Below, in pieces: positions 62,062 to 64,000 of a stretch of DNA of 64,000 nucleotides; the first letter of the stretch is position 1; every line of letters starts with the position of its first letter. The position numbers and the translations under genes are program-made. Source of the DNA: an uncultured Mollicutes bacterium. Lineage in GTDB: Bacteria; Bacillota_I; Bacilli_A; RFN20; CAG-826. The stretch is from contig UQFY01000005.1 in assembly GCA_900540385.1 (NCBI GenBank), positions 34,711 to 98,710 on the forward strand, read 5' to 3'. Below the pieces are notes generated by a model, which was not told the origin of the DNA, searched no databases, and saw only the letters and a list, made by a program, of their open reading frames with translations.

Positions 62062-63192
62062 ATGAAACTGGAAAAAATTAGGTTAGGTCTCACTTATGAT
62101 GACCTTCTCCTCATCCCCCAAGAATCCAACGTCTTGCCAAAAGAAACGAAAATCGACACATACCTCACCAAGCGTATCCATCTAAACATCCCGATCCTAT
62201 CTGCTGCGATGGATACGGTAAGCGAACACGAAATGGGGATAGCCCTTGCACGTTTAGGAGGATTGGCTATCATCCATAAAAATCTATCCATTGAGAATCA
62301 AGCAAAGGAAGTCTCATTAGTCAAGGAAGCGGATACCAAATGCTACCCTAATGCCGCTTTAGATATAAATGGGCGTCTTCTTTCAGGAGCAGCCATCAGC
62401 GTTTCTGAAAACATGTTAGAAAGAGTTTCAGCTCTTCTTAAAGCGGGCGTAGATGTACTTGTTCTAGATTCCGCACATGGCCATTCTAAAAACATCATCG
62501 ATGCCGTGAAAACAATACGAAAACTATATCCAGAGATAAATCTCATCGCCGGAAACATCGTCACAAAAGAAGCTGCTGCCGCTTTAATTGATGCAGGCGT
62601 AGATGCCGTTAAAGTAGGTATTGGACCTGGATCTATTTGCACAACACGTGTTATTGCTGGAGTTGGTTGTCCTCAAGCCACTGCCGTAGATGAAGTTGCC
62701 ACATATTGCAAAGACAAAGGAATTGGAGTCATCGCAGATGGTGGGCCCAAATATTCGGGAGACATCGTGAAGGCGTTGGCTCTTGGCGCAAACGCTGTCA
62801 TGTTAGGTTCTATGTTAGCCGGATGTGATGAAACTCCAGGTGAAATCATTGAATCTAACGGAAAGAAATATAAATCCTATGTTGGAATGGGCTCATTAGC
62901 AGCCATGTCTAGAGGTTCTGCTGATCGTTACTTCCAAGATAAAAACACGGAGCAAAACAAGCTTGTCCCAGAAGGCATTGAAGGGATTACTTCCTATAAA
63001 GGAAAAGTATCGGATGTCATCTATCAATTACTTGGTGGTCTCCATAGCGGTTTAGGTTATTGTGGCGCACACAATCTAAACGAGTTGAAAGAGAAAGCTG
63101 TTTTCATTCAAGTCACGAATAATGGTTTAATCGAAGGGCATCCTCACGATATAAACATCGTGAAGGATGCACCGAATTATCAAAAAAGATAA
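62062..63192 (+). CDS. guaB: IMP dehydrogenase lacking CBS domains
   Basis: A 376-residue enzyme for IMP to XMP, the first step to GMP. Typical motifs: GLTYDDLLLIPQ at the N-terminus, DTVSEHEMGIALA, VLDSAHGHS, the catalytic loop GIGPGSICTTR with Cys193, and GMGSLAAM. Standard enzymes have ~488 residues with a CBS pair inserted at about residue 90; here the chain goes straight from AKEVSLVKEAD to TKCYPNAAL, so the regulatory module is cleanly absent. GMP reductase is unlikely because the flap region with RYFQ (ADRYFQDK) is IMPDH-like. Confidence 0.9.
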   Translation: MKLEKIRLGLTYDDLLLIPQESNVLPKETKIDTYLTKRIHLNIPILSAAMDTVSEHEMGIALARLGGLAIIHKNLSIENQAKEVSLVKEADTKCYPNAALDINGRLLSGAAISVSENMLERVSALLKAGVDVLVLDSAHGHSKNIIDAVKTIRKLYPEINLIAGNIVTKEAAAALIDAGVDAVKVGIGPGSICTTRVIAGVGCPQATAVDEVATYCKDKGIGVIADGGPKYSGDIVKALALGANAVMLGSMLAGCDETPGEIIESNGKKYKSYVGMGSLAAMSRGSADRYFQDKNTEQNKLVPEGIEGITSYKGKVSDVIYQLLGGLHSGLGYCGAHNLNELKEKAVFIQVTNNGLIEGHPHDINIVKDAPNYQKR

Positions 63193-63206
63193 CATTTATT
63201 AAAAGG

Positions 63207-63225
63207 CAAAGAATGTATTTCTTTG
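63207..63225 (+). terminator. Weak hairpin after guaB
   Basis: CAAAGAA / TTCTTTG, 7 pairs, 5-base loop, with TTG but no full T-run. May end guaB transcription. Confidence 0.35.
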
Positions 63226-63419
63226 TTGAATAAAGAAAATAAGCTTGGGTTAGTTTATTTTTGGTTTTCTTTGTTTTTCATGAATATAGTAGACGACGTT
63301 TTTCTATATTTTTAAAAATTGATTTTTCCTTTACAATATTAAAAAGGAAGCGGAATTGACGGAAGAGTATTTGGATTTAAAAATGAGACTGACGTTAATT
63401 TTTTGGCTAGGGCTATAAA

Positions 63420-63929
63420 ATGGATGAATCAACTAAAATTAGAACCTCATGCAAATCAAAAACGATCCTCCGTCTAAAAATTTCACAAGGTTGGTTTCTT
63501 GGAATCCCTCATTGTCTTCTTTTAGGGCTAATAGGATATCTATCGTTTTGTTTATTTTACGGATTAAGAACATCAACTAATAACAATGTACAGACATATT
63601 TATTAATAATTGGAATCATTATTGTTGTCATTCATCTATATCCTTCTTTTCTTTTGTACGATTGTTTCTCGCGGCCAGTCCAAGGGAAACTTCAAAACAG
63701 CACAATCGTGTTAAACCGCAGGGTCATTGTCACAGAACGTATGCTGCGTTCGAATAATTTTGTTGTGGAAAGGCAACCAATTCTCTATATCAAAGAAAGC
63801 CGTCGTTGTTTCAAAATAGGACAAAGCTGGTATTCTTCCTTCATTGTTCCTAAAGAATGTCTCTCCCACGAGCAAAAGGACGCGATACGTAGATTAAAAA
63901 CGAAAATCAAAAACGAAAAGAAACGATGA
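63420..63929 (+). CDS. Small membrane protein, possibly YcxB-like
   Basis: 169 residues with two hydrophobic segments (~30-52, ~58-82) and a basic C-terminal cytosolic part. The pattern ERQPILYIKESRRCF then FIVPKECL resembles the YcxB-like domain, but this is a loose match. No good ribosome binding site; TATAAA directly adjoins the ATG. Last complete gene of the window. Confidence 0.6.
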   Translation: MDESTKIRTSCKSKTILRLKISQGWFLGIPHCLLLGLIGYLSFCLFYGLRTSTNNNVQTYLLIIGIIIVVIHLYPSFLLYDCFSRPVQGKLQNSTIVLNRRVIVTERMLRSNNFVVERQPILYIKESRRCFKIGQSWYSSFIVPKECLSHEQKDAIRRLKTKIKNEKKR

Positions 63930-63954
63930 GATACTATCTACACCCAATAAAAAT

Positions 63955-63978
63955 CCGCGTCTTCAAGGCGCGGTTTTT
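63955..63978 (+). terminator. Terminator of the last gene
   Basis: CCGCGTCT / AGGCGCGG with a TCA loop (8 pairs, one G-T), then TTTTT. Confidence 0.85.
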
Positions 63979-64000
63979 CGATCTGGCCTATAAGGCCGGT

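Overview
The window looks like chromosome from a low-GC Bacillota of the class Bacilli, probably one of the uncultured, gut-associated lineages close to the Mollicutes (RFN20/RF39-like). This placement is an inference. It rests on AT-rich DNA, strong AGGAGG-type ribosome binding sites inside operons, CIRCE heat-shock operators, lipoproteins with Ser-rich linkers after the lipobox, Opp transporter subunits enlarged in the way seen in Mollicutes, and small versions of ClpB and IMP dehydrogenase. TGA is used as a stop (oppF, manA), so the code is the standard bacterial one. I saw no rRNA, tRNA, insertion sequence, prophage or CRISPR array.

Layout. 1-9.8 kb, minus strand: RluA pseudouridine synthase (cut by the window edge), patatin phospholipase, secreted 5'-nucleotidase, and a two-gene arginine-to-putrescine route in which arginine decarboxylase and agmatine deiminase are fused in one 872-residue protein followed by N-carbamoylputrescine amidase. 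HAD phosphatase and family 2 glycosidase genes come before it. 9.9-17.3 kb: an M24 peptidase, then nadK-nfnA-nfnB (NAD kinase with an electron-bifurcating-type ferredoxin:NADP oxidoreductase), Hsp20 under two CIRCE-like operators, a YbaK deacylase and a membrane-anchored zinc-ribbon regulator. 17.6-30.8 kb, plus strand: a peptide-scavenging locus with a lipoprotein, OppA, OppB, OppC, OppD, OppF, a small membrane protein and a secreted M6 metalloprotease.

30.9-40 kb: iron alcohol dehydrogenase, a long PIN-domain protein, a 37-residue microprotein with its own terminator, a membrane-anchored HTH regulator, HypB-HypA nickel chaperones with no nickel enzyme in sight, an N-domain-less ClpB under a perfect CIRCE operator, a P-loop protein and an internally duplicated unknown protein. 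40-51.7 kb: glf-manA-ROK kinase-nagB for sugar nucleotides and amino sugars, an S41 peptidase lipoprotein with an EF-hand-like loop, a CBS protein, an ECF transporter S component, Na/Pi transporter, histidine phosphatase and an orphan PTS IIC.

51.7-64 kb: glutaredoxin-like and ProX-like proteins, a cation diffusion facilitator, a YhaO/YhaN (SbcD/SbcC-like) pair, an ATPase with a nuclease-like C-terminus behind two tandem palindromes, a zinc-ribbon membrane protein, a Fic protein behind repeated GTGCAA elements, IMP dehydrogenase without CBS domains, and a small membrane protein.

Two genome-wide habits show up. Internal operon genes have strong Shine-Dalgarno sites. Several first genes instead have a -10 box 6-8 bases before the ATG and no ribosome binding site, which points to leaderless mRNAs.
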